Notes: generated by a model not told the origin, from the sequence alone. Shown: positions 11,161-22,644, counted from the stretch's first letter. The stretch is 64,000 nucleotides of DNA from Vandiemenella viatica (GCA_031002005.1 JARYHS010008074.1:350882932-350946931), one strand, 5' to 3'. Numbers and translations: made by a program.

Positions 11161-12437
11161 CTTTTGTTCAAATATCTAATTATGTAATAGATTGTTAGGA
11201 AATGAATATGCTACAAAGCAGATACATTAAACATTTGGACAAGAGTCCACAGCTTACCAAAGTAGAAGATTTCTGTAGTGTGGACACACGAAAAAACATC
11301 TACACTCACAGAACGAAATTTTTGGGCTCATGGTTCTTTCCCAGAACCCTGACCAACCACTATCTCACCATGCCACCAAGCATGATACAAACAATTTCAG
11401 TGTTTGCCTTGTTGTTTGTGCCATTAGAGGCCTCTTAGACAAAAGTAGCATCTTCGAACTCAGAAGGAGGGAACTGGCTTATCAGTTGGGCACCAAACGC
11501 TTGCAGGACTTAATTTAACGTAACAGGATAACTCTTCCTTCTTTTCCACCTATTCACCATACCCTTTATCTTTTGCCATGGAACCACCTCTTACCAGAAC
11601 AAATTATCAAGTTATGTATAATATCTTTCTTCTTCTTCCTCCCTTTTATTATTTTTGTAAAAGATTTAATTAGGCCCAAATCACCAGTCAAAATAGAATG
11701 AATGGATACTATTCTGATACTAGCCTCGTCTACAAGTTCTCTTATAATCCTACATAACCAGGGTCTTCATTTTCTCAATGGCAGTCTCATTTCTGGTTGT
11801 TGAGGACCTACTAGAATGTGCTTCACTTATCATTGGGTGATCATCTTGGAAGCAGTTGCACCCCTTTTTTTTCTATGTGGTGCCAATTGCTTTGTCCATG
11901 AAGGACTGTTTAATCTTGCAGATTGTTTCAGCACGAGAATCGCCAGCTATAAACATAACTTAACGCAGCAATATTGTCCAAGTTTTACAGTTAATTTGTC
12001 CAAATGAAAAACTGTCATGATACAATTAAATTATAATTTGGAAAGGAAACCTAACTAGATCCAATGCAGAAATAAATTTTCATGAATAAGCGAACTACCA
12101 AAAATAATTCGTATTTTTTTGTGTTTGAATAGTGTTTTTTTGTTGCTGCAGCCCTCCTCATTTGGGTTGTTTATTATTCATTTATTTATCTCCATATTAA
12201 TATCACATTTACACAGTGAAAATATGCATAGTTTGCAACCAGACATACTTCTCGGATTAATGAGGAACAGGAGGATGCAACATTAAAAAAGCTAAGCATT
12301 GCAAACAAATATCAGCAGAATTATTTTCAAAGAAAGCAACGAGAGGAAGTTATTTATTCTTTTGAATCTCATACTTGATTTTTTCACTTACTATTTTTGA
12401 ACTACAAAATTATTTGTGATAAATACTAGCAAATGCT

Positions 12438-12438
<1 letters not shown>
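11161..12438. other. Intron stretch with no recognised element
   Basis: About 1.3 kb between the LINE fragment and exon d. The plus-strand open frames at 11202-11518 and 11816-12007 match no family I recognise and are not bounded by convincing splice sites. Confidence 0.4.

Positions 12439-12464
<26 letters not shown>
12439..12464. repeat. (TA)n microsatellite
   Basis: Thirteen TA units, lying 19 bp downstream of the exon d donor on the transcribed strand. Confidence 0.95.
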
Positions 12465-12468
<4 letters not shown>

Positions 12469-12483
12469 GAACACCATAATGAC

Positions 12484-12798
12484 CTTTTCATTACAGGCTT
12501 CTTTTATCTCGTGGCTCTGAAGTGAGAACATCGGCAGCGGTCTGTTGAGACGGCAAGGTTGGTGCTGTCGTAAGATGTCAAGCAAGCTCCACAGCAGGTA
12601 AGACAGACCCCATGGACTGAGTACAACCACATCCCGTAGTGAGGAGCCATCCTGCCTTGGACCTGCCCCCACTCCATGGTTTAGTAACTCATGTCGTAGC
12701 TTTGCTATGTAATGTCCAACACCCACATGTGTCATCTCTGCACTTACTAAGCTACCTTTCCAAGAGCTCAATGTTCCACGTGTTTTTTCATTGTTTTC
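12484..12798 (-). CDS. Smcr8: SMCR8-like gene, exon d (middle region)
   Basis: This 315-bp exon starts after acceptor CATTTCTTCACAG and stays open for 105 codons in phase 0. The peptide includes SSWKGSLVSAEMTHVGVGHY, RQDGSSLRDVVVLSPWGL and LLDILRQHQPCRLNRPLPMF. Codon use and composition look like ordinary protein. The donor is weak (GAAAAG|GTCATT), with the TA repeat close behind it, so the 3' edge is less certain than the 5' edge. It lies between exons c and e on the same strand with matching phases. Vertebrate SMCR8 is poorly conserved here, so membership in the gene is an inference. Confidence 0.7.
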
Positions 12799-13716
12799 CT
12801 GTGAAGAAATGCTTGTCTCAATACAAGCAATATGATTTGTTAAACAAATAGAAAATGTGCAAATTTCCCAGTTATAAAATGTTCTACACTAAAATAACGA
12901 ATTATCACTGCAATGAGATAATCATTATTCCAAAGCATTAAGATATACAATTTGCCCAGGGATTTCTTAAAAAGTAATCATTATTCCATATGAGATACTA
13001 ATTACAGAATTACATTAATCTTAATCTAAGTTCCTTCAGAAAGCCATCAAAAATGTCATGGTTAGCTACTGGGTTTGTTTCATTCGTTAACAATTACAAG
13101 GGATAAATGCTTCTAATGTAATGTGTCATCCATCAGCATACACCTGGAGAATGACTACTTCATAGACAGCTTAGCAAAAGTAGGACCACTTCATAGAAAG
13201 CATAACAAAATCAGAACTTAGCTGCCCACCTGTGGTGCCATATTATTAGTCAACTAAACTGAAAAATATTGGTTAAGACATTTAAACTACGTAGCTATAA
13301 AGATCGTACAGACTATGAATTAACTGTATGTTGATGTTAGTCTGTAAATTGGAAATGGCTGTAGGGGTGTAAGCCTAAATTCTATTTTCTTTTTTAATAT
13401 CCTGATTTATCCTTATGGTTTTTACCTCATTCACCTCTTTCCTATGAACTAAATGTCAAATGCCTTGATTTACAGTATCAACCTAGCTTCCATGACCATT
13501 TCATGCACAGAGCCTACTGAGATTGATATGTTGCTGATTAATAATTCAATTTATTTCCACACAGATATTCGTAACATGTTTGGATATTAAATACAGCATC
13601 AACTTTCCTGTAACAAGAGTCAAACAAACAGGTATTTAGTTCTAAATTCTATTTATCTACCTATTTTTCTGAACTAATATATTGATGTGAGCCATATTCA
13701 GTACTCTCTAATCTTA
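12799..13716. other. Intron stretch with no recognised element
   Basis: Start of a 20-kb intron between exons d and c. AT-rich, with nothing recognised. Confidence 0.45.
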
Positions 13717-14421
13717 TCTTATATATATATAAATCTCGCATCACGATGTTTGTCCGAGATGAACTTCGAAACTACTTAACCGATTGTGATGAAATTTGGC
13801 TTACTGTGTGTAATTTGGTCCAACTTAAAAGATAGGATAGTTTTTATCTCGAATATTGACCTCAATATTTATTATTGCGAATTAAATGTTTGTCATAGGA
13901 CAATGGTTTGTAATTATTTTTAAGTTCCTAATTTCGAGTGGTCTGGTGGATCAGTGGTTAAGGCATCAGACTGGAGATTGAAAGGTCCCTAGTTCAAATC
14001 CCTGTCTTGGCAGGAATTTTCATAGGCTCTTAATCCGGCCTTTACCTCTGGCGCAGCCTGCTGTGTAATGTGAAGTATGCCACGATGGTACCGTGGTTCG
14101 GATTTCCCTGTACCCGGCAGGATTGGCAAGCTACGTTAAGGTGGCTACGACAGGGGCAGAATATGCAGCCAATAGAAACCCTCTCACCAGGTCATTATGA
14201 CACCATAAAATTATTATTATAGTTCCATAAGTTTCTAACAGATGGCAATGTGTTAATTTATCAACACAATACTTCGATATCTAGGTTGGATAACCCGCCA
14301 GTAGATGTGTTGTGTTTCAGTTTCTTTATGCTACAGTCTATTCCATGCCATATGTGTTTATGTTTACAACATAACTGAGTTTCTTGAGTTTTTCATGTAC
14401 TATCATTTTTATAAGTGTGTA
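13717..14421 (+). repeat. Helitron-like repeat with a tRNA-like segment
   Basis: The stretch opens A|TCTTATATATATATAAAT followed by a degenerate block (ACTACTTAACCGATTGTGATG) of a kind seen at the 5' ends of insect Helitron-type repeats. At about 13946-14015 it contains a tRNA-like segment with A-box-like TGGATCAGTGGTTAAGG and B-box-like GTTCAAATCC. No protein frame. The 3' end is not defined; I see no CTRR end with a hairpin. Confidence 0.4.
13946..14015 (+). other. tRNA-like segment (not a functional tRNA)
   Basis: Spaced A-box-like and B-box-like promoter motifs are present, but the acceptor and anticodon stems do not pair cleanly. It is best read as the head of a tRNA-derived repeat. Confidence 0.4.
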
Positions 14422-14437
14422 AATGTATATTGTAAAT
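14422..14437 (+). repeat. Left target-site duplication of foldback copy 1
   Basis: AATGTATATTGTAAAT, identical to 14823-14838. Confidence 0.85.
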
Positions 14438-14822
14438 AAGAAAAGAAAGGGAAAATAACCCACCACATACCAAAGTAGACAGATGCGATGAGAGAACACT
14501 AATGCTGACAAACAACTACACAATATTTCGGCATCTGCCTTGCTCACAAATAGAAAAACGGGCCATTAGGCTCGGAACGTGTGTGCACAACGAACGTTAC
14601 CTAATGACTCATTAGGTAACGTTGGTTGTGCACACACGTTCCGAGCCTAATGGCCCGTTTTTCTATTTGTGAGCAAGGCAGATGCCGAAATATTGTGTAG
14701 TTGTTTGTCAGCATTAGTGTTCTCTCATCGCATCCGTCCACTTTGGTATGTGGTGGGTTAATTTCCCTTTCTTTTCTTATTTATATCGCCTAGAAGCCGC
14801 TTCCATTTTCCTTAGTTGCATC
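14438..14822. mobile_element. Palindromic (foldback) element, copy 1
   Basis: The sequence 14433-14783 is a near-perfect palindrome centred near 14608, with arms of about 175 bp and only four or five mismatches. A unique tail (TCGCCTAGAAGCCGCTTCC to TTAGTTGCATC) follows the right arm. The whole is flanked by a perfect 16-bp direct repeat, AATGTATATTGTAAAT, at 14422-14437 and 14823-14838. A second copy with the same arms and tail lies at 54123-54583. It has no coding frame. The long duplication suggests target-primed insertion rather than a standard cut-and-paste transposon; this is inference. Confidence 0.85.
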
Positions 14823-14838
14823 AATGTATATTGTAAAT
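14823..14838 (+). repeat. Right target-site duplication of foldback copy 1
   Basis: AATGTATATTGTAAAT, identical to 14422-14437. Confidence 0.85.
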
Positions 14839-15370
14839 GTGAAAGTAACTCTGTCTAGCTGGCTCTTTGTGTGTTTGTTACATTTCTTGGGTTAAACAGT
14901 TAATCTGATTGTGATGAAATTTGACGAGTAGATGCTATTTGGCATTAGGATGAACATAGCATACTTTTTTCTGTATAAATAATACATGTTGTCATATAAT
15001 TTTGAAAAATTACTGAACAGCGATAGACAGACACATAGGATGTGTAAGTCTCTGTACTACCCGTGCACATAGTGGTATGGTAGCTCAGTGGTTAAAGCAC
15101 TTGCTTACTGATGTTTGGGGCGTGATCTCCAGTTCAAATCTCTGTGGACAAAAAGGTGTTAAAAAAGTGTTATTCAATGTATGAGTCACGCCTGGACTGT
15201 TGGTTGTTTGGATTGCACGTTAAACTGTAGATACCACAAATTTAGGGGTGCAATGGGAGGCAAATCGTAGATAGTCTAGCAATGCAGTACGTGTTCACTT
15301 TTTTATGTTATATAATTGATCCCTCAGAGGTTATTACTCTCATAGTCAGAGTGTGTGTGACCTGCACTAA
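14839..15370 (+). repeat. Helitron-like repeat, tandem unit 1
   Basis: First of two head-to-tail units that align along their length at an offset of 552 bp. It contains GAAAGTAACTCTGTCT, ATGCTATTTGGCATTAGGATG, a tRNA-like block at about 15075-15145 (AGCTCAGTGGTTAAAGC, then GTTCAAATC) and an end ACCTGCACTAA. Foldback copy 1 is inserted close to its 5' end. Confidence 0.6.
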
Positions 15371-15887
15371 TCTATACTAATATTATAAATGCGAAAGTAA
15401 CTCTGTCTCTCTGTCTGTTTGTTACGTTTCTTGGATGAAGTGGATGATCCGATCGTGATGAAGTTTGACGAGGAGATGCTATTTGGCATTAGGATGGACA
15501 TAGCATACTTTTTTCTGTATAAATAATACATGTTGCTATATAATTTTGGAAAATCACTGAATGGCAATAGACAGACATGTAGGATGTGTAAGTCTCTGTA
15601 CTACCTATTCACACAACAGTCTGGCAACTCAGTGGTTAAAGCGCTTGCTTACTAATGTTTGGAGTGTGCTCTCCTGTTCAAATCCCTGTGGAAGCAAATG
15701 TTTTAAAAATTTGTTTTTGATTGTATGAGTCATGCCTGGAGTCTCGGTTGTTCGGATTGCATGTTAAAGTGTAGACACCACAAATTTAGGGGTGTAATGT
15801 GAGGTAAATCGTAGGTAGTCTAGCAATGCTGTATGTGTACGCTTTTATTAATGTTATATTGACCCCTCAGGGGTTGTTACTCTTGCA

Positions 15888-15921
<34 letters not shown>

Positions 15922-15931
15922 TCTGTACTAA
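15371..15931 (+). repeat. Helitron-like repeat, tandem unit 2
   Basis: The unit starts TCTATACTAATATTATAAAT directly after an A and ends CTAA directly before a T, which fits Helitron ends inserted between A and T. Its tRNA-like block lies at about 15618-15690. A palindromic ACCCCTCAGGGGT near 15863 could be the subterminal hairpin, moved inward by a (GT)n run at 15893-15920. No protein frame. A third, shorter relative starts at 15932. Confidence 0.5.
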
Positions 15932-16353
15932 TAATACTATATATATGTGGAAGTAAGTCTCTGTCTTTTTGTTATGACTTTGACAACTAAATGGCTATAC
16001 TGATATTGATGGAATGTGAAAAGGAAATACTTTGCATCCATAGGAAAGACACTGGTCATTTATTCGGTATGAATAACAGTTGTAGTCACGAAATTTTGAG
16101 AACTTATCGAATGGTGACAGAGAGATGGATGTGTGTGTTAGTCAGCAATGTTACATCAGTTGCTCAAGCTGTGCTTCTTGCATATTATGTTAGTATACGA
16201 TTTATTAATATGTTTTGTTTAGAGACGAAACGTATTATTTGGTATAGATGGAGATTTTCTCTTATTATTACTTAGTGTCTGCTTAAATGTTTCTGACACC
16301 AGTTTATTTTGCATTCTTTTTTTCATGCCTTGCAGGCATAAAATGGCCTAAGG
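15932..16353 (+). repeat. Third Helitron-like unit, diverged and truncated
   Basis: Begins TAATACTATATATATGTGGAAGTAAGTCTCTGTC, parallel to the starts of the two units before it, then diverges. The open frame at 15991-16275 has no recognisable family. The hAT element at 16354 interrupts this region. Confidence 0.4.
16346..16353 (+). repeat. hAT target-site duplication, left
   Basis: GCCTAAGG, repeated at 17902-17909. Confidence 0.9.
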
Positions 16354-17901
16354 CATAGGTTGCCAAACTTTTCAGCGGCCGGGCCAAATTTTAGAACTAC
16401 AACTCTCTACCGGGCAGCATGCATTATTTTCTTGGAAAAAATACTTTAAAATTTTTTGAATTAAAAAAAAAAAACACTTGAAATGAAACATAGATATTTA
16501 ATGAAGAATAAAATATACAATTGTCTTAATATGCCATTGTTTTGCAGAACTAAGGGCATCAATGTTGATATTGAGAGAAGTTGTGGCTACACGCATAAAG
16601 TTCTCCAAATGAATATCATCCGCAAAGCATGTTTGTAAATTGCAGGATATTTATTGCTCCTTGTCCAGATATTTTCCGTAGAAATCTTCCAAACTATTCT
16701 GGTGGAATTTCTCCTTAAGCTGTGCGTCACACCGCAATTCACAATATTCCATTTGCAAATTTCCTGGCAATGAATTTATATCAACGGAGAATGGAATTGA
16801 AAATGCAGATAAAAGAATATGATGTTTTTTGAAATCTTGAAATCGGTTTTCAAACTCAAGGTTCAGGTTTGCTATCAGTCGCCAATGCCTGTGTCATGTC
16901 TGTTTGCAATGATAGCGTGAAAAAATGAGTGAAATTTTTATTTTTCGACTGTTGTTCCCAAAGCCCAAGTTTCATTTGAAATGCAGCAACAACATCAAAC
17001 ATATTATTAACCAATTGGTCTTTGCCTTGCAAACAAATGTTCAGGTTATTTAAATGTCTAGTTGCGTCGACTAGAAACGAGAAGCCACAAACCTAAGCCA
17101 CGTCTTCAAACTCTGGGATAATTTTCAACTTGCTTGCATAGAATGATTGTATCTCTTCCTTCAAATCAAACACTCTTTTTTAACATTTTTGTATGGGACA
17201 ACCATCTTAATTCAGTATAAAATGTAAGGTCATTATAGTCAGAATCCAAATGCTTGAGGAATTCTTGGAATTGATGATGGTTCAACCCCTTCAATCTAAT
17301 GAAGTTCAACATTTTGACAACCATGCTCAAGACATGATCCATTTTTATTAAAGACTTGGCACATAAATTCACTTGATGAATCATGCGATAAAAATTTAAT
17401 AATGAGGTATTATCAAGTTTGCAGGCAAACCTTAATGTTTTCCAACCATTTCTGGAGCTCCACCCATTGCCCGCACCAGATAAGTTATGAAGTTTTAACG
17501 AAACATGATTTAATGTTGCTGTAAATGACTCTAACAAATCACGTGCAGTTGTGGATATAGAGCTGTTAATTCTTCTGTTTTCTTTAAATGGATATCAACA
17601 CCTCTTACAAAAATCGCTACTTGGGCAGTATCTATCAGATCTGTGCTTTCATCCAATGCTAGAGAATAATATACGAAATCAGGCACTCTGCTTTTCAAAT
17701 TATCTTCAATATGTTTCCCAATGTCTTCCACATGTCTGGTAATTGTTTGACGAGAGAGGCTTATTTTTTAAAATTGGTTGAATATCATCTTAACTTAGTG
17801 TAGATATCACCATTGAAAGTCAAAGCTTACGTATATAATGAATTAATGATCTAGCTCCGCGGGCCACAAGCTGCCTGATGGCCGCAGGTTGGCCATCCCT
17901 G
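16354..17901 (-). mobile_element. hAT transposon, inactivated, related to GTF2IRD2/ZBED-type transposases
   Basis: The element is flanked by a perfect 8-bp duplication, GCCTAAGG (16346-16353 and 17902-17909), the hAT hallmark. Its ends are CATAGGTTGCCAAAC and, on the other strand, CAGGGATGGCCAACC. The minus strand encodes pieces of a hAT transposase: FSLALDEST-like YYSLALDESTDLIDTAQVAI at 17531-17731, and CAKSLIKMDHVLSMVVK, LNFIRLKGLNHHQFQEFL and ELRWLSHTKMLKK at 17166-17400. Beyond that the frame is broken down to the C-terminal dimerisation area. The N-terminal BED-finger part is absent, and stops and shifts make the copy dead. Confidence 0.9.
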
Positions 17902-17909
17902 GCCTAAGG
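17902..17909 (+). repeat. hAT target-site duplication, right
   Basis: GCCTAAGG, repeated at 16346-16353. Confidence 0.9.
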
Positions 17910-18739
17910 TATAGCTCTAGCAGAGCACAAGCAGCTCAAGTTATTAGAAACCGAGAATTGGAGGCTCATGCAGAAGAAAGAAGAAAAGACCAAGCTGAAA
18001 TAAAGCTGCCCTCAGTTAACCCCCCCTCCTCCCCCCACACCCACACACATCCCTGCACCTTCGTTTGTTTTTCTGTTTTTAAATATGTTGGAAATTGGTT
18101 CTCTTCATGAGACAGGTTCGACATAAGAATGATATAGTGATGGCTTTCCTGTCATATTATGCTGACTCGGTGCTGTTTGGTACCAATCCTACCTTACCAA
18201 CAGCTTTCTATATTCAATGCTGGCAACGAAATTCCTAATCCATGCGTACAAAGTCACAGTTATGAGCTAGTCTTAAACAATATTTTTATAGTGGGATGAT
18301 ATATCCATTAATGTCCATCTTACTTCCTTCTCTGAACTTTCAATATGCTTCCAGTTTTCCCCTGCTGGTTTCACTTTTCCAATTCAACCTCCTACTACAA
18401 TATGTGTGTGTCTGAGAGTTTGAAATCACGTTAAAACTACAACAGCAATTTGGATGGTGTTTTCAAATTATTAGTGCTTATGGTCCCAATTAAAATCTGC
18501 AGAAATAGCTTATGACTTATATGAACTAAGGAAAGAAGCAAGAAATTATAATCATTTCATGAATAAGGAAATATGAGTCATATCACTCCGTACTTGAGAC
18601 AAGCACTCCCTTCAAGAAGTACTGACAGAAGATTACAATACTAGTCATTGGATATATTTTTTTTTTTTACTTCTGTTATTTAGATCTTCAATTTCCTGAA
18701 ATATAGTACATTAAAATAAATGAATTACGTGAATCAAAT
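17910..18739. repeat. Unassigned repeat sequence between hAT and LINE
   Basis: A block at about 18190-18260 (CTTTCTATATTCAATGCTGGCAACG..) is related to 51930-51990 (CTTTGTATATCCAATACTAGCAATA..), so part of this stretch is a dispersed repeat. The short frame at 17889-18110 is arginine- and glutamate-rich (RAQAAQVIRNRELEAHAEER) and is the right flank of the hAT insertion; its origin is unknown to me. Confidence 0.45.
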
Positions 18740-21700
18740 ATCCCTCTAAGCCCCATAACCAACATTCCTGTATGCTCTGTACATTTCCAGTACTCTCTTC
18801 ACTCTCCTCCTTTTCTCCACTGAGTCCCAATCCAGCTACTTTATTATATCAGTTATTGACTGGGTCCTGTGATAATTTCCACAAACAAATCTAGCTGTTC
18901 TTCTTTGCACACCTTCCAACTTCTGTATTTGATAACCAATGGTCTGACCAAAGTTTTGTAACCTAACTTCTCTGATACATCCTCTCATTACCCTCTCCAG
19001 TAAATGAAGGATTTTGTAACCTTTTCCTACCACCTGCCCAATGTGCACTGTCCGAGTTTGTTATCAAATGTTATGTCAAGATATTTACACCGCAAGCTTT
19101 CAACAAGCAATTCTGATCCAACCCTATAATCATAATTGACCTTCAGTTTTTTATCTGTATACCTAAAAAGCTGATTCTTCTTGGCATTTATCTTCATTCC
19201 ATGCTGACCTACCCATTTACATACTCTATCTAGGTCACCTTGCAGCCATTCGCAGTCTTCACCTGTTTTGATCCTACTGTATACCATTATATCATCTGCA
19301 AAATATCTAGATTCAGACCATAACCCATCAACACAGTAATTAATTAGAATAATGAACAACAAAGGTCCTAATAAACTACCCTATGGCACTCCTATATTTA
19401 CTTCCACCTCTTTTGATAATGTATTCCGTACTCTAACACTTTGCTTTCTGGCTTTTAAGAATTTCTCTACTCAAGAAGTAACTTTTTCATCCAATCCAAT
19501 AGATTTCAGTTTATTTACAACCATTTTATAGCTCACTCTGTCAAATGCCTTAGAAAGATCTAGTGCCACACTATCAATTTCGCCTCCCTTGTCCAATTCA
19601 TTTTAAATATCTTGCATATAGCCCACCATCTGAGAGTCACATGAATATCCTTGCCTAAAACCATGTTGTCGATCTGAAAACCAGTTTCTTTCCTCACAGA
19701 TATTTCTGATATGGGTGCATATCAATCTTTCCATAATTTTGTTTATCACTGATGTCAAAGTAATTGACCCGTAATTTTCAACCCTATTTGTAACCCCTCC
19801 TTTATGAACTGGTACTACTATCGCTCTTTTACCACCAAAATTTCAAGGTAAGGTACAATATTGTATCCCACAATCATTAATAAATCTACTGTAATATTAC
19901 CTAAACCAGATTTCTGAGGTCCTTCATAATTTCCTGAGAATTTATTACAAATTTTGTAGTTCCTCATTTTTAGGGAGACTCTCCTCTGATTCATTCCTTC
20001 CCACCACAGGATGATAGTCCCTAGTTGTCTCACTTAAACCTGTCACTCAATATCTCTGCAATTTTAAAACCCTCAGTGACTTTCTGTTCTTATCTACAAT
20101 AGACAGAATACCTCCCCTTCCCCTCAGTTTCCTACTATAGCCATAGAAATTTCTAGATGCATCGTTCAGTGGTCCTCTTGCACCAAAAATATTCTTTATA
20201 AACCCATCTTTTGCTTGTCTCTTTGCTCTTATTAATTGCTTGTTTAGTTGTTTTAAGTATTCCCTACTGCTTTCCTGTCTCTTAACTCTGTTTTGTTCCT
20301 GTCTCACTAGCATCTTTAACCTTCTTACCACCCTGTTGTACTATGCAGGTTCTGTACTTGTCTTTATTTTCTGCTATGGAATAAACATTTCCTCCCCCTT
20401 TTTACGATTTCCTTAAACTCTTCCCATTTGCCACCACTATACTTATGAAACCCTTCCATTTGCTGAACCTTTCCCTGAAATATCTCTTCAATTCTAAAGT
20501 CTGTGCCTACTATAATTATACTTTCTCCCCCCTTCTATTTTGGCCACTGGTTTACTGAATCCCCTAATGTCCCTCAGTACTGCACAGTGATCACTTTTTC
20601 CTTCAGTTACTTGACATCCTACAAGATTGTCATCAGATTTTATTATAAAGATATCCAACATGTTTGTTCCATTCATACTTTGCTGTACCCCTTGTGTAAA
20701 GCTACCTTCCCTTATTAAGGTATCTGCAAATCTCTGTTCCCTTATGTTATTTATCTTATTTCCTACACACCTGGTAAATTTAAATCCCCTCCAATAATAA
20801 TCATTCTACGCCCACCTCTGAACTGTGAATGTGAATTTAGTTTCCCTCCAACAATCTCATCACCATCATTCATCCTTCCACTACGGTAAGCAGCCAATAC
20901 CCTGTTTTTTTTTGTTTTTTTTTTACCACCCTAAAAATCTACCCCTAGTAACTCATGGTCATGAAAAATGAACACTAGAGAACTATAGTAAGCTTTGTTA
21001 ATCAGTATGAATACCCCTCCACCAACTGCTCCTATGTCTCTGCGATATACTCTGTAACCTTCATGGAAAACCTCATTGTCTAGTAGTCCTTCTTTTAACC
21101 AAGATTAATAATCACTTGTGGTTCATGTAACTCTATTAAGTTTGCAAATTCTATCACTTCGTTCATTATACTTTTATAGTTCACCAATAACTCCCTTATT
21201 TTTGGATTCGTGGTATTTTCAGCATTAGCTTTTGTATTTCCAGTCGTACTGTAACAGCCCTAATACCTGAATTTTGAATAGTATTGTACTGTATGAAGTA
21301 TCTGTAGTGGGCTAAAGTTTGCTTGAAAGTGATTTGATATGTTTGTTTTGTAATTTCTTGTAAATCAGTGTATATAGACTTTGTTTTAGGTAAGAAAATT
21401 ATTTAAAGTCCATTTAATATATTTAAGAACCGAATGATGCAAGATAATTTCTTAAATGTTTGTAATTCTATGTATTAATGCAAGTTACGGTGTCTACAGG
21501 ACAATTTTCTACAGTTTGAAAGGATTTCTGTAAATAATTTTGTATTTAAGTATCTATAATTACCATTTCTGATCATTTTGTAATGTTGTTAATTAATTTT
21601 GTATTAATTCCGATTGTTTTTAATATGTTAGATTGTTTGAGTGATTGTTAATGATCGAGAAATATCGGGCGGATGCCTTTGAAGAATTCTCGTAATTTCG

Positions 21701-22095
21701 ATAGACTCTATATAAACAGATCGCCTGGACAGAGCAGTATTAGTATTCATTCAGTTAGTTACTTGAGTATTCAGTGTTTCAGAGAGTTTCATCCAGTTGA
21801 GTTCACAAAGATTTTATTTGCAACGACTCAGAAGTGCATCTTTGGATTGTAACCATGCTTGTGAATATCGCTGACTTGTATGGATCAAAATAAAAAAGCT
21901 CTTCAAAAATAACCTGTTTGGTGGACTTTTTAATTAATTAATCAGTAATTAAACCACCGAAGAACCTTAATATTGTACCCAATTCCATTATTATTTCAAT
22001 ATTTCATCTGTTTCTTTAGCATTAGTATTTTTTCTCATAGTGCATCTACAATTAGTATCCCTTTGATCACTTATTTTTATCCCCTCACCAGCAGC
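18740..22095 (-). pseudogene. Decayed CR1/Jockey-like LINE
   Basis: The minus strand reads as a LINE from about 21230 to 18740. Near 21200-21000 is the start of an endonuclease (EFANLIELHEPQVII), and near 20780 RRMIIIGGDLNLPG. At 20494-20676 is LVGCQVTEGKSDHCAVL and at 20047-20331 a linker (SREYLKQLNKQLIRAKRQAK). The reverse transcriptase at 19027-19362 has YFADDIMVYSRI as catalytic block, and the C-terminal end at 18836-19048 reads LEGVQRRTARFVCGNYHR. Frameshifts and stops break every domain. The stretch 21975-22095 may be its 5' part displaced by the LTR-like insertion at 21250. The clade is judged from the C-terminal motif and is not certain. Confidence 0.75.
21250..21974 (+). repeat. Probable solo LTR inside the LINE
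   Basis: The segment starts TGTAACAGCCC, has CTCTATATAAACAG near 21706 as a TATA box and CAAAATAAAA near 21888 as a polyadenylation signal. GTAC flanks it on both sides (21246-21249 and 21975-21978). The 3' end reads AATATT rather than the usual CA, so the right boundary and the duplication are uncertain. Confidence 0.45.
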
Positions 22096-22442
22096 CTTTA
22101 ACCTAAAAAAGGCACAATATGTGAAGGGGGAGGAAAATCTAATAATCATGGGTGGTTGGAATGTGATAGTGGAAAAGGAAAAAATGGGAATACTGCAGTA
22201 ATTTTTGGTCTAGGAGAAAGAAATGAGGGAGGAAGCAGGTTGTTAGAACTTTGTGAAAGATATAAGCTAGTAGTGGCAAACACTCTGTTTAAGAACCATG
22301 CAAGGAGAATATACACCTGGGAATGTCCAGGGAATACAAGCAGATATCAGCTAGATTATATCATTGTCAAACAGAGATTCAGGAATCAAGTTCTAGACTG
22401 TAAAGTATACCCAGGAGCAGACATAGACTCCCGCCTTAATTT
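22096..22442 (+). pseudogene. RTE-like LINE, part 1 (endonuclease end)
   Basis: The plus strand encodes the C-terminal half of an apurinic-type endonuclease: GKGKNGNTAVIFGLGERNEG, LLELCERYKLVVANTLF, YTWECPGNTSRYQLDYI and VKQRFRNQVLDCKVYPGADI. The expected SDH-type catalytic motif is spoiled: after GADIDS comes RLN. The Copia element interrupts it at the GATAG site, and the reading continues beyond at 27007. Confidence 0.85.
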
Positions 22443-22447
22443 GATAG
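22443..22447 (+). repeat. Copia target-site duplication, left
   Basis: GATAG, repeated at 27002-27006. Confidence 0.93.
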
Positions 22448-22644
22448 TTTTAATATTAAGAATAATACTTGTTTTTACATTTAGTTACCACTTTTATTAA
22501 AGAAATTAAATCAACTTTTGCTTTCACATCTTTTGTCTTCTTGCAGTCAACCATAGTATAATACAGCATAGAGTATACAAACGAATGAATGCATAGATAA
22601 TATATTCCTACAGAGTTGCCAATTTAAATGTATAATTACCAACA
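22448..22644 (-). repeat. Copia 3' LTR
   Basis: 197 bp starting TGTTGGTAATTATACA and ending TTAATATTAAAA on the minus strand. It differs from the 5' LTR only at 22624 (T against A at 26981). Confidence 0.96.

Noticed and set aside
13062..13140. Short minus-strand frame considered as a missing exon between c and d
   Set aside because: No acceptor and donor pair in the right phase could be found.
15075..15145. Functional tRNA gene
   Set aside because: The box motifs are there, but the stems do not pair well and the block recurs inside a repeated unit.
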